A DNA stretch of 64,000 nt from CADEDH01 sp965216205 (GTDB lineage Bacteria > Actinomycetota > Acidimicrobiia > Acidimicrobiales > SZUA-35), in NCBI GenBank assembly GCA_965216205.1, contig OZ244139.1:1612001-1676000 (forward strand), written 5' to 3'. The number at the start of each line of letters is the position of its first letter. Within the stretch, counting starts at the first letter, position 1. This document shows positions 42,293 to 52,390 of the stretch, in pieces. The position numbers were made by a program, and so were the translations under genes. The notes under the pieces are model-generated. The model did no database searches, was not told where the DNA came from, and saw nothing but the letters and a program-made list of their open reading frames with translations.

Positions 42293-43163
42293 GAGCCGTC
42301 CAAGTGTCCCCACGACGTCGAGATGCTCGTGATCGAACCGATGCGATCGCCCTTGGCCAGCCACGCCAGCGTCCGCCGTTCGTGCCCAGCGCAGCGCGTC
42401 TCGCTCGGCGCCGGGGTGTTCGTGCCTGCCGGGTCCGTTCGAGCCAGGACACCTCCACGTCCACGCCAGGACTGCACGCCGTTCGAGGAGCGCCGGTCGG
42501 CGACGGGAGGCCGGCGGCTTCGACAAAGTCACCGGTGAGGTGATGGTCGACCACCGTGTGCAGCGGCCAGCGTGGATGGACGACCCGACCGTGGAGCAAG
42601 CGGTTCCGGCGCCTCGTGAGCAGCGACCAGCGGGCGGTCAGGAAGTGGTCGAGGTCGGTCGCGTCGAGGGGGCCGCCGATCGAGAAGTGGATCTCCGCCG
42701 TCGGTTGCGACCCTCGTGGCCACCGCCGGCGCAGCGAGTAGTGCCGTCGCTCGCCGTCAGCCTCGTACCGTGTGCTCGCCCAGCAGTACGGCAGCGCGAA
42801 GACGGAGCGGGCCACGGCGACGATCGCCAGCCTCGGCACATCGAGCGAGAAGAACCACACCGATCTCCGGCCGAGCGGATCGACCACGTAGGTGCGCACG
42901 TTGACCTCTACGAAGGTGCTCACGTAGGGCATCGGTGGCGTGGCCCCGACTTGGACGTCGCGCATCATGAACGGAATCAATCCCACCCAGGCCTGGCCGT
43001 CGAAGGTGTCCACTCGGACCCCGTCGGGGAGGAGCCGTTGCACCGCGTCTGGCTCGTAGGGCCAGTGGAAGTAGGCGAGGTCCGTCCACCGCTGGCGGAG
43101 CACGGCTCGACCGGGCAGGGCGGGCGGTTCGACGACGACGGGCTCGGTGGGCGGCCAGGGCAT
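42289..43163 (-). CDS. DUF2071-domain protein with an apparent -1 frameshift near its 3' end
   Basis: The first 240 codons encode a DUF2071 protein (COG3361-type, unknown function): LRQRWTDLAYFHWPYEPDAV, RLLPDGVRVDTFDGQAWVGL, MPYVSTFVEVNVRTYVVDPL and the final AAGLPSPTG...SPGVDVEV. Around 42,440 the coding signal leaves this frame: the next 49 codons have G/C-ending codons in about 42 cases in the -1 frame, against about 26 in the original frame (hand count). The -1 frame stops at 42289. Explanations are a sequencing error, a real mutation near the end of the gene, or programmed slippage. Transcribed divergently from the enolase-superfamily gene. Confidence 0.65.
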
Positions 43164-43204
43164 CGCCGATCAGCGTTGCACACATCCCGACTGGCGGCCG
43201 ACCT

Positions 43205-43233
43205 CCGCACGATGTGTCTGGCACCGGTGTGCG
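43205..43233. repeat. Single copy of the 29-bp GTGTCTGGCACCGG element
   Basis: CCGCACGATGTGTCTGGCAC... matches the arms of the inverted repeat at 34590-34671 nearly perfectly. Here it stands alone in a divergent promoter region, ending 44 bases before the enolase-superfamily start, so it is not simply a terminator. Confidence 0.8.
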
Positions 43234-43264
43234 GGTGTAGTTGGCATGCGGGGTGGGTGGTGCC

Positions 43265-43270
43265 TACGTT
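43265..43270 (+). promoter_or_regulatory. -10 box of leaderless promoter
   Basis: TACGTT followed by six bases and the ATG start at 43277. Confidence 0.6.
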
Positions 43271-43276
43271 GCCGAC

Positions 43277-44503
43277 ATGGCTCCTGGCAGCGCAGCGGAC
43301 CGAGTACGGATCACCTCGGTGGAGACGGTCCACTGCGATGCGGGATGGCGCAACTACCACTTCTGCAAGATCAGCACCGACGAGGGCATCGTCGGTTGGA
43401 GCGAGTTCGACGAGGGGTTCGGCTCGCCCGGCGTCAGCACGGTCATCGCCGCGGTCGGATCCCGGCTCGAGGGTCGGCCGGTCGGCGATCACGAGCGGAT
43501 CCACACCGAGCTGTTCGCCGCCACCCGGCCGGGGGCGGGCTCGGTGGTCGGCCAGGGTCTCGGGGCGATCGAGAACGCGCTGCTCGATGCGAAGGCGAAG
43601 GCGCTCGGTGTGCCGGTGTACAGCCTCCTCGGCGGCAAGCTGCGAGACAAGATCCGGGTCTACTGGTCGCACTGCGGCACCTGGCGGATCGCCTACCACC
43701 AGTTCTACGGGAACCGCATCACCGACCTGGCCGGGGTGCGGGCGCTGGGCGAAGAGGTCCGCGAGTCCGGGTTCACCGCGCTCAAGACCAACATCTTCAC
43801 CATGTGGGACGGTGCCCTCCGCTCGTGGGCGCCGGGCTTCGGGCGCCCCTGGAACCCGGAGCTCAACGCCGAACCGCTCGTGCTCCGGGGCCTCCACGAC
43901 GTGCTCACCGCCTTCCGGGACGGCGCCGGCGAGGACATGGACATCCTCCTCGACCTCAACTTCAACTTCCGCACCGCCGGCGTGCTCGAGGTGTTGCGGG
44001 CCCTGGCCGACTTCGACCTCTTCTGGCTCGAGTACGACAACGACTCGGCCGAGGCGCTCCGCTACATCCGCGACCACAGCCACACCCAGATCGCATCGCT
44101 CGAGACGCTGATCGGCCTCCCGAGGTTCCTGCCGTTCCTCCGGGAGCAGGCGGTCGACGTCGCCATCGTCGACGCGGTGTGGAACGGCACCTGGCAGTCG
44201 ATGAAGATCGCCGCTGCGGCGAACGCCCACGAGGTGCACGTCGCCCCCCACAACTTCTACGGCCACCTGTCGACGATGATGAGCGCCCACTTCGCAGCCG
44301 CCGTGCCGAACCTGCGCATCATGGAGACCGACATCGATCGGATCCCCGCCGACGCCGACCTGTTCACCGTCGCCCCCGAGATCGTCGACGGCCACCTGAT
44401 CCTGCCGGACACCCCCGGTTGGGGCACCGAGCCCAACGAGGAGGCGATCGCCGCCAACCCGCCGAAAGCCGGTCCCGGCTTCCTGGTGAACCGTCGATCC
44501 TGA
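43277..44503 (+). CDS. Enolase-superfamily enzyme (mandelate racemase / muconate lactonising type)
   Basis: 408-residue protein of the MR/MLE group. Metal ligands appear as the Asp in DILLDLNFNF, the Glu in FWLEYDN and the Glu in ASLETLIGL. The C-terminal VAPHNFYGHLSTMMSAHFAA places the catalytic His. KTNIFTMWDGA replaces the usual KxK of the mandelate racemase subgroup, which makes the substrate hard to predict; it is probably an acid-sugar dehydratase or a similar hydro-lyase. ATG 43277 is supported by TACGTT six bases upstream. Followed after 16 bases by acyl-CoA carboxylase genes, so possibly first gene of that operon. Confidence 0.87.
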   Translation: MAPGSAADRVRITSVETVHCDAGWRNYHFCKISTDEGIVGWSEFDEGFGSPGVSTVIAAVGSRLEGRPVGDHERIHTELFAATRPGAGSVVGQGLGAIENALLDAKAKALGVPVYSLLGGKLRDKIRVYWSHCGTWRIAYHQFYGNRITDLAGVRALGEEVRESGFTALKTNIFTMWDGALRSWAPGFGRPWNPELNAEPLVLRGLHDVLTAFRDGAGEDMDILLDLNFNFRTAGVLEVLRALADFDLFWLEYDNDSAEALRYIRDHSHTQIASLETLIGLPRFLPFLREQAVDVAIVDAVWNGTWQSMKIAAAANAHEVHVAPHNFYGHLSTMMSAHFAAAVPNLRIMETDIDRIPADADLFTVAPEIVDGHLILPDTPGWGTEPNEEAIAANPPKAGPGFLVNRRS

Positions 44504-44519
44504 CCGAAGCGAGCGCATC

Positions 44520-46118
<1,599 letters not shown>

Positions 46119-46134
46119 GGACGGAGGACCCGTG

Positions 46135-48222
46135 ATGATCCAGCGCCTGCTGATCGCGAACCGAGGAGAGATCGCGCGGCGGATCATGTCGACGTGCCGC
46201 CGTCTCGGTATCGAGACCGTCGCGGTCTTCTCCGACGCCGACGCCGACGCGGCCTTCGTGGCCGACGCCGACCTCGCCGTCGCCATCGGTGGCGATGCGC
46301 CAGCCGGCTCCTACCTCCGGATCGACGCCATCATCGACGCCGCCCAGCGCACCGGGGCCGACGCCATCCATCCCGGCTACGGGTTCCTCTCCGAGAGCGC
46401 GACGTTCGCCAGGGCCGTGACCGACGCCGGGCTGACCTTCGTCGGGCCGACGCCGGAGGCGATCGAGGCGATGGGCTCCAAGCTCGAGGCAAAGCGCCGC
46501 ATGGCCGACGCCGGGGTGCCGCTCCTGCCGTCGGCCGAGCTGACCGGGCTCGAGGAGGGCGCGGCAGCCGAAGCGGCGGCCGGTGTCGGGTACCCGCTGC
46601 TGATCAAGGCGTCGGCTGGCGGTGGTGGCCGAGGCATGCGGATCGTCGAATCGGCCGGCGACCTGGCCGAGGCGATCACCAGCGCGACCCGGGAGGCCGC
46701 CTCGGCCTTCGGCGACGGCACGATCTACGCCGAGCGGTACGTGTCGCCGTCGCGCCACGTGGAGGTCCAGATCTTCGGCGACGCCGCGGGTCGGGTCGTC
46801 CACTTCGGCGAGCGCGAGTGCTCCATCCAACGGCGACACCAGAAGATCATCGAGGAGGCCCCCAGCGCCTCGCTCGACGACGAATCCCGGGCGGAGCTCC
46901 ACGCCGCGGCGGTCCGGGCCGGCGAGGCGATCGGCTACACCAACGCCGGCACGGTCGAGTTCCTGCTGGCCCCACCGGGCGAATCCGGGCGACCAGAGCT
47001 CTTCTTCCTCGAGGTGAACACCCGGCTCCAGGTGGAGCACCCCGTCACCGAAGCCGTCTTCGGTGTCGACCTGGTCGAGCTCCAGCTCGCCGTCGCCGCC
47101 GGCGGCCGAGTTCCCGAGCAGGCATCGATCGGACCGCCGAGCGGTCACGCCGTCGAGGCCCGCCTCTATGCCGAGGACCCCACCAGCGACTTCCGTCCCT
47201 CGACAGGTACCGTCCGCTCGTTCCGGGTCCCCGACGGGGTGCGGCTCGACACGGCGATCGACCCCGGCCCGGCGGCGTCCGCCGAGGTTCCGTCCGAGTC
47301 GACCGGTCCCGACCCGACCCGTTCGAGGGCCGTCGCGGGCGGCGTCGCCGGCAACCGCTCGGTGCCGGCGGCCGGCGAGGTCAGCCAGTTCTACGATCCG
47401 ATGATCGCGAAGGTCATCGCCCACGGGCCCGACAGGGTCGTCGCCACCCGGCGGCTGGCGACCGCCCTCGCCGCAACCGTGGTCGACGGGATCGCCACCA
47501 ACCGTGAACTACTCGTTCGCACGCTTCGCCACCCCGAGTACCTGGATCGGGGCGACAGCGGCTTCCTGGAGCGGAACGACCCGGCCGAGCTGGGACGAAC
47601 GCTCCTCGAAGGCGACGAGCTGGCGGTGGCCGCGGCGGCGGCAGCCCTCGCCCTCCAGGAGCACAACCGGGCGAGCGACCATCACACCGGTGGCGTGGCG
47701 TCGGGTTTCCGGAACGTCGCCACCGTCGGTCAGCGTGCCGTGTGGGCGGTGGGGGAGCGGGTGGTCGACGTCGAGTACCGGTTCGAGCGCGGTGCGCTCG
47801 TCTTCCTCCAGGTCGACGGCGAGCCCCTCCCGGACCCGGTACTCCACAGCGCCGACGCCACCTCGGTCGATCTCGCCGTGTCCGGCATCCGTCGGCGGTT
47901 CGAGGTCCGGCTCGGACCGGTTACCGCATCGGTGGTCGGGCCAGCCGGGAGCGTGGTCCTCCAGCGCGAGCCCCGGTTCGTCGAACCGACCGAGCTCGTG
48001 GAGCCCGGCTCGACGGTCGCCGCCATGCCGGGCACGATCGTCTCGGTTGCGGTCGCCGTCGGCGACGAGGTCTCGGCCGGTGACGTGCTGCTGGTGATGG
48101 AGGCCATGAAGATGGAGCTGGCCGTCACCGCCTCGACCCCTGGGGTCGTCAGCTCGGTGGACGTGACCGCTGGTGACACCGTGGAGGCCGGGGCGGTCCT
48201 CGTCGTGGTCGACGAGGCATGA
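46135..48222 (+). CDS. Acyl-CoA carboxylase alpha subunit (biotin carboxylase + BCCP)
   Basis: 695-residue subunit. Residues 1-445 form the biotin carboxylase: RLLIANRGEIARRIMSTCRR, the ATP-grasp KASAGGGGRGMRIVESAG and the EVNTRLQVEHPVTEAV signature. The C-terminal 75 residues are a biotin carrier with the lysine in VMEAMKMELAV; the region between binds the beta subunit. An unusual insertion, Pro/Ser/Thr-rich, occurs at about residues 377-415. ATG 46135 is chosen over GTG 46132 because GGAGG lies seven bases before it. The stop overlaps the next gene (ATGA), so the three genes are coupled. Confidence 0.93.
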   Translation: MIQRLLIANRGEIARRIMSTCRRLGIETVAVFSDADADAAFVADADLAVAIGGDAPAGSYLRIDAIIDAAQRTGADAIHPGYGFLSESATFARAVTDAGLTFVGPTPEAIEAMGSKLEAKRRMADAGVPLLPSAELTGLEEGAAAEAAAGVGYPLLIKASAGGGGRGMRIVESAGDLAEAITSATREAASAFGDGTIYAERYVSPSRHVEVQIFGDAAGRVVHFGERECSIQRRHQKIIEEAPSASLDDESRAELHAAAVRAGEAIGYTNAGTVEFLLAPPGESGRPELFFLEVNTRLQVEHPVTEAVFGVDLVELQLAVAAGGRVPEQASIGPPSGHAVEARLYAEDPTSDFRPSTGTVRSFRVPDGVRLDTAIDPGPAASAEVPSESTGPDPTRSRAVAGGVAGNRSVPAAGEVSQFYDPMIAKVIAHGPDRVVATRRLATALAATVVDGIATNRELLVRTLRHPEYLDRGDSGFLERNDPAELGRTLLEGDELAVAAAAAALALQEHNRASDHHTGGVASGFRNVATVGQRAVWAVGERVVDVEYRFERGALVFLQVDGEPLPDPVLHSADATSVDLAVSGIRRRFEVRLGPVTASVVGPAGSVVLQREPRFVEPTELVEPGSTVAAMPGTIVSVAVAVGDEVSAGDVLLVMEAMKMELAVTASTPGVVSSVDVTAGDTVEAGAVLVVVDEA

Positions 48223-48956
48223 CGATGGCAGCCGACGGGGCGCTCACCTACGACGCGTACCTCGGCCACGTCGAGCGCGGTATCGCCGACATCGCCGCCC
48301 TCTTGGGCAGCGACCGTGCCGCCGCCGACGCGCCGGTACCCGGCTGCCCGGACTGGACCGCCGCCGACCTACGGGATCACTGCGCCGGTGTGCTCGCGTT
48401 CTGGCAGCGTCAGGTGCGCATCGCCGATCCGGATGCCGACGGTCCGACGTTCGGTGCAGACGACCGGGCGCTGGCGTCGCAGCCGCTCGACGTGCTGGCG
48501 CGGGAACTGCTCCACGAGCTCCGTGCCGCCGGTGAGGACCGCGGTTGCTGGAACTGGTCGGGCGAGGGGCTGACCATGCGATGGGTAGCCCGCCGGATGG
48601 CCCAGGAGTTCGGGGTTCACCGCGCCGACGCCCAGGCGACGGTCGGTGACGAGGCGGCCATCGATCACGAGCTCGCCGCCGATGGGATCGACGAGCTCAT
48701 CGACGTGTTCGTCGCTGCGCCCGGTCCGGTCGGCGAGCATCGGGTGTTGACGTTGGCGTCGAGTCACGGGTGGGGCTGGTGCCTGGCCCTCGACCCCGAG
48801 GTCGGCGCGGCCCGAACCGACGAACCCGCGGACCTCACGGTGATCGGCGAACCCGATCAGCTCCTGCTCAACCTGTGGGGTCGCCCAGCCCTCGTCACCC
48901 AGGACGGTGATCTCGACGTGATGGAGATCTGGCGTCATCTCACCGACTTCGGGTAG
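48219..48956 (+). CDS. Maleylpyruvate isomerase N-terminal (DinB-like, TIGR03083) protein
   Basis: 245-residue protein of the actinobacterial TIGR03083/MDMPI_N group: VPGCPDWTAADLRDHCAGVL with the first metal His, and RRMAQEFGVHRADAQATVG with the second. The C-terminal half is the MDMPI_C-like sterol-carrier fold. In characterised relatives these use mycothiol with a metal to isomerise or conjugate small molecules, which fits an actinobacterial host. It overlaps the carboxylase alpha subunit by four bases and ends the operon, just before an intergenic motif array. Confidence 0.88.
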   Translation: MTMAADGALTYDAYLGHVERGIADIAALLGSDRAAADAPVPGCPDWTAADLRDHCAGVLAFWQRQVRIADPDADGPTFGADDRALASQPLDVLARELLHELRAAGEDRGCWNWSGEGLTMRWVARRMAQEFGVHRADAQATVGDEAAIDHELAADGIDELIDVFVAAPGPVGEHRVLTLASSHGWGWCLALDPEVGAARTDEPADLTVIGEPDQLLLNLWGRPALVTQDGDLDVMEIWRHLTDFG

Positions 48957-48969
48957 CCGTTCCCACCTC

Positions 48970-49111
48970 GTTCTGCCGGTTCACCGCTCCGCCCCACCCC
49001 GTTCTGCCGGTCCACCGCTCCGCCCCATCCCGTTCTGCCGGTCGGGAGGCGCCATACTCGAGGCAGTCGACAGGCAGAACGGGGGTTGGTGGGGCGGTCG
49101 ACAGGCAGAAC
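48970..49111. repeat. Inverted array of the GTTCTGCC motif with 31-bp period
   Basis: GTTCTGCCGGT starts at 48970, 49001 and 49032, exactly 31 bp apart, and the filler between copies is conserved (yCACCGCTCCGCCCCAyCCC). The reverse-oriented GTCGACAGGCAGAAC follows at 49066-49080 and 49097-49111, again 31 bp apart. The array fills the 175-base gap between two convergent genes. It shares its core with the arrays near 1.0-1.2 kb and 25.2 kb. Confidence 0.85.
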
Positions 49112-49131
49112 CGGGCGGTGGTGATCCAGGT

Positions 49132-49695
49132 TCAGGCGGGGAACGGCGGTTCGGCCCCGTCGGGGAGCTCCACCTCGAACGTGTTGAGGGTCATCGAGAC
49201 GAGCGTGTAGAAGCCGCAGGTCGTGATCAGGTCCGCCACCCCCGGCTCGCCGAACCGGTCGACCGCGGCGGCATAGGTGGCATCGTCGACCTTCTCCCGG
49301 TCGATCAGTGGTCGGCAGAACCGCCAGCAGACCTCGTCGCCGTCGTCGGTGAACGTCGGCTCCGCGCCCACCTTGACCGCCTGGATCACCTCCTCGGGAA
49401 GGCCGGCGTCGCGCGCCATCGGCTCGTGGGCCCACCACTCGAACTGGGCCTGCCAGTGCTGGCCGGTCATGAGGATCGCCAGCTCGACGTACCGCCGGTC
49501 GATCGTCGGCTTGAACCGGATCGCCCCACCGAGCTGCCAGATCCGACGGCCGGTCGACGGGTTGAGCGCCCAGCCGTCGAACGGCCCACCCAGGTGACCG
49601 TCGGCGATCGGCGGCCGACCCTCCGCCATCTGGTGGTACAGCTCGCGCTGCTTCTCGGTCATCTCGCTCGTCGGTCGTCTCGTGAGTCGGCTCAT
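49132..49695 (-). CDS. Carboxymuconolactone decarboxylase-fold protein
   Basis: 187-residue AhpD/CMD-fold protein: FDGWALNPSTGRRIWQLGGA, DRRYVELAILMTGQHWQAQF and EWWAHEPMARDAGLPEEVIQ. The CxxC of AhpD-type peroxidases is absent, as in gamma-carboxymuconolactone decarboxylase-like members, so a redox role is unlikely. ATG 49695 has GAGG eight bases upstream and is preferred to TTG 49701. Divergent from the enoyl-CoA hydratase gene. Function beyond the fold is not known. Confidence 0.87.
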   Translation of the reverse strand: MSRLTRRPTSEMTEKQRELYHQMAEGRPPIADGHLGGPFDGWALNPSTGRRIWQLGGAIRFKPTIDRRYVELAILMTGQHWQAQFEWWAHEPMARDAGLPEEVIQAVKVGAEPTFTDDGDEVCWRFCRPLIDREKVDDATYAAAVDRFGEPGVADLITTCGFYTLVSMTLNTFEVELPDGAEPPFPA

Positions 49696-49814
49696 GCCCA
49701 AACCTCACCACACCCGCGGTCGATCCCCCAATCCAACCGGCTTCGTGCCGGGCGCGAGGGCCGCACTACCGTACGGGCACCCGTGACCACACCGACCACC
49801 CGAGGAGCCCAGCC

Positions 49815-50567
49815 ATGAGCGACGACGTCGTCCTGTACGACTCGAGCGACCGGATCGCCACGATCACGATCAACCGACCGGAGAAGATGAACGCCCTCAG
49901 CGAGCAGGTCGTCGTCGAGTTGCGGGCGGCGTTCGACCGCCTGGAGGAGTCCGACGATCGCGTCGCCGTCCTCACGAGCGCGGGGGAGAAGGCGTTCTCC
50001 GTCGGGGCCGACCTGAAGGACCCACCGGTCGATCCCGACCTGTGGGAGGGGGTCCCCAACATCGGCCGAGACCTCGACAAGCCGGTGATCGCAGCGGTCG
50101 CCGGCTACTGCGTGGGTGGTGCGTACGTGCTGGTGCAGCACTGCGATCTCGCGGTGGCGGCCGACAACGCCGACTTCTTCTATCCCGAGGCGCAGATTGG
50201 CTTCTGTGGCGGCCTGATCGCTGGTGCGGTCGCCCGTCTCCCCCACAAGGTGGCGATGGAGTTCATGCTCACCGGTGTCCACATCGACGCCCAGCGGGCC
50301 TACGAGGTGGGGATGGTGAACAAGGTCGTTCCCGTCGGCCAGCACGTGGAGGCGGCGCTGGAGTATGCGACGATCCTGCGCGACAGCTCGCCGATGGTGA
50401 TCGCGATGCTGAAGCGCTTCGTGCGCGACACGGTGACCCCCCGAGGCCCTTCCGAAGAGCAGGCGATCGCCCGACGGGACCTCTTGGCGATCCGCCGCAG
50501 CAAGGACCAGAAGGAAGGTGCTCGGGCGTTCGCCGAGAAGCGCAAGCCGGTGTTCGAAGGGCGCTGA
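49815..50567 (+). CDS. Enoyl-CoA hydratase/isomerase family protein
   Basis: 250-residue crotonase-fold protein: ATITINRPEKMNALSEQVVV, LTSAGEKAFSVGADLKDPPV, VAGYCVGGAYVLVQHCDLAV and AQIGFCGGLIAGAVARLPHK. FCGG replaces the usual Glu-containing loop at the second catalytic position, so the reaction is unsure. ATG 49815 is preceded by GAGGAG. Separate from the crotonase trio at 32-34 kb and less similar to them than they are to general crotonases. Confidence 0.88.
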   Translation: MSDDVVLYDSSDRIATITINRPEKMNALSEQVVVELRAAFDRLEESDDRVAVLTSAGEKAFSVGADLKDPPVDPDLWEGVPNIGRDLDKPVIAAVAGYCVGGAYVLVQHCDLAVAADNADFFYPEAQIGFCGGLIAGAVARLPHKVAMEFMLTGVHIDAQRAYEVGMVNKVVPVGQHVEAALEYATILRDSSPMVIAMLKRFVRDTVTPRGPSEEQAIARRDLLAIRRSKDQKEGARAFAEKRKPVFEGR

Positions 50568-50613
50568 TCACACCGTCCTCGCCGAGCCGGCCCGTCGACG
50601 CGAGACTGACAGC

Positions 50614-51522
50614 ATGACCGAAACCCCCTCAGCCCCCGGGAGCGCCGGACACGGCAACGTCGTTGGCATCGACGGCTCGCCCGGCTCGGATCACGCATTG
50701 GCGTGGGCAGCTGAACGAGTCGACCGCTTCGGGCCTGTCCGACCGGTGGCGGCCTGGTCCTACCCGACCTGGGCCATGGTCAACCCGATGATGGGTTCGA
50801 CTCCGCCGTCCGAGATGGCGAACTTCGAAGCCTCGGCCCGAGCCATGGCCGAGGAGGCGGTCGGGGCGGTGGACGAGGCGCTTCGCACGGAACTGCTCGT
50901 CGTGCAGGGCTCGCCCGGTCCGGCGCTGGTGGAGGCCGGCGCCGACGCACGCCTCATCACGGTTGGGACGAGAGGGTACGGCGCCGTGGCCGACACCCTC
51001 CTCGGATCGGTCTCGTGTCACGTCGTCGGCAACGCGAGCGTGCCGGTGGTGGTCGTTCCGGAGGTTGCTCCCCTCGGGCGTCCAAACCGTCGCGTCCTGG
51101 TGGGGGTCGATGGTTCGACGAACTCGGTGGCTGCGCTGCGGTGGGCGATCGAGCATTGCCGGCTCACCGACGATCTCGACGTGGTCGAGGTCGTCCACGT
51201 GTGGAGCCACCACGTGACCGCGATCCCGGAGCCGTACATGGTTCCGGCGGAGTACTCCGAGGCGGAGGCGGCCAGGACGCTCGATCGGGTCGTCGCCGAC
51301 GCGTCCGACGGCGACGCGGCATCGGTGTCGATCGAGCGCACCCTGGAGTACGGGGATCCTCGGTCGGTGCTCCGTCGGCTGAGCGAGCGGGGTGATCTCC
51401 TGGTGCTGGGCTCACAGGGCCACCGGGGCGTCGCCCACCTCCTGCTCGGGTCGGTGACGACCGGCCTCGTGCATCAGCCCCTCGTCGCGACCCTCGTCGT
51501 GCCGTCCGTCGACGACGAGTAG
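50614..51522 (+). CDS. Tandem-domain universal stress protein
   Basis: 302-residue protein of two UspA domains (about 14-148 and 155-298). Each begins with a VVGIDGSPGSDHALAWAAER / VLVGVDGSTNSVAALRWAIE block and ends with the ATP-binding G-x2-G-x9-G-S pattern: VGTRGYGAVADTLLGSVSCH and LGSQGHRGVAHLLLGSVTTG. Such proteins bind ATP and act in stress survival. The longer frame from 50518 overlaps the hydratase and is not used. The 3' end overlaps the convergent TauD gene by 49 bases. Confidence 0.93.
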   Translation: MTETPSAPGSAGHGNVVGIDGSPGSDHALAWAAERVDRFGPVRPVAAWSYPTWAMVNPMMGSTPPSEMANFEASARAMAEEAVGAVDEALRTELLVVQGSPGPALVEAGADARLITVGTRGYGAVADTLLGSVSCHVVGNASVPVVVVPEVAPLGRPNRRVLVGVDGSTNSVAALRWAIEHCRLTDDLDVVEVVHVWSHHVTAIPEPYMVPAEYSEAEAARTLDRVVADASDGDAASVSIERTLEYGDPRSVLRRLSERGDLLVLGSQGHRGVAHLLLGSVTTGLVHQPLVATLVVPSVDDE

Positions 51523-52364
51523 CGATCGGGGCGAGCGGGACGGGGACGCTCGGTGCCGCAGATCGTCACCCGCTCGGCCCGACGGCGATGCGGCCGGTAG
51601 TCCCACACCGCATGGTGCTGCACGCTGCGGTTGTCCCAGAAGACCACGGTGCCGGGCTCCCACCGAACACGGCACTGCAGCGTCGGTGTGCGGGCGATGT
51701 GGTCGAAGAGCATCGCCAGCAGGGCTCGGCTCTCGTTGTCGGTCAGTCCCAGGATCGACGACGTGAACGCCTCGTTGACGAACAGGAGCGGTCGCCCGGT
51801 GTCGGGGTGGGCGACGACCACCGGGTGGTCGGTCGCCGGGTACCGGAAGCCCGGCTTCGGTTCGTAGCCGTACCACCGCAGGTCCTGGAGGCCGTCGTGG
51901 TGGGCCTGCAAGCCGAGGAGGAGCTCCTGGATCGGTGGCGACAGCGTCTCGAACGCGAGGTGCATGTTGGCGAACATCGTGTCGCCCCCCTGTGGCGGAC
52001 CCTCGTCGAGCCGGAGGATCGACCCGAGGGGTGGCACGTCGTCGCACGACACGTCGCTGTGCCAGCGGCCGCCGTTGTTCCTGGTCGACGTCTCGTCGGC
52101 TTCGACGGTGAAGATCTCGGGGTCACCCTCCGCGTCCGGCCGTCGTTTGGACGGGTGCACGTGCAGCTCGCCGAATCGCCGCCCGAACGCCTTGTGCTGC
52201 TCCCGGTCGAGTGACTGCTCGCGGAAGACCAGCACGTGATGGGCGAGGAGCGCTTCGTGCAGCTCGGTCACGAGCGCCGGGTCGCGACCTGTCTCGGACA
52301 GCGCGACCCCGGAGACCTCGGCGCCGATCGCCGGCGTGATGGCGTCGATCACGAGTCCGGACAT
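51474..52364 (-). CDS. TauD/TfdA-family Fe(II)/2-oxoglutarate dioxygenase
   Basis: 296-residue dioxygenase, a paralogue of the one at 7.0-7.9 kb. Iron ligands are in RWHSDVSCDDVPP (HxD) and SVQHHAVWDY (distal His); the 2-oxoglutarate Arg is in RRAERVTICG. GAEVSGVALSETGRD and HHVLVFREQSLDREQHKAFG are typical N-terminal blocks. A basic, Ser/Thr-rich tail extends about 20 residues beyond the fold, within the overlap with the stress-protein gene. Start ATG 52364 has TACGGT six bases upstream, so it is probably leaderless. Confidence 0.92.
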   Translation of the reverse strand: MSGLVIDAITPAIGAEVSGVALSETGRDPALVTELHEALLAHHVLVFREQSLDREQHKAFGRRFGELHVHPSKRRPDAEGDPEIFTVEADETSTRNNGGRWHSDVSCDDVPPLGSILRLDEGPPQGGDTMFANMHLAFETLSPPIQELLLGLQAHHDGLQDLRWYGYEPKPGFRYPATDHPVVVAHPDTGRPLLFVNEAFTSSILGLTDNESRALLAMLFDHIARTPTLQCRVRWEPGTVVFWDNRSVQHHAVWDYRPHRRRAERVTICGTERPRPARPDRYSSSTDGTTRVATRG

Positions 52365-52370
52365 CGCGCC

Positions 52371-52376
52371 ACCGTA
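52371..52376 (-). promoter_or_regulatory. -10 box of leaderless promoter
   Basis: TACGGT on the minus strand followed by six bases and ATG at 52364. Confidence 0.6.
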
Positions 52377-52390
52377 CCTCCACCCACGAA

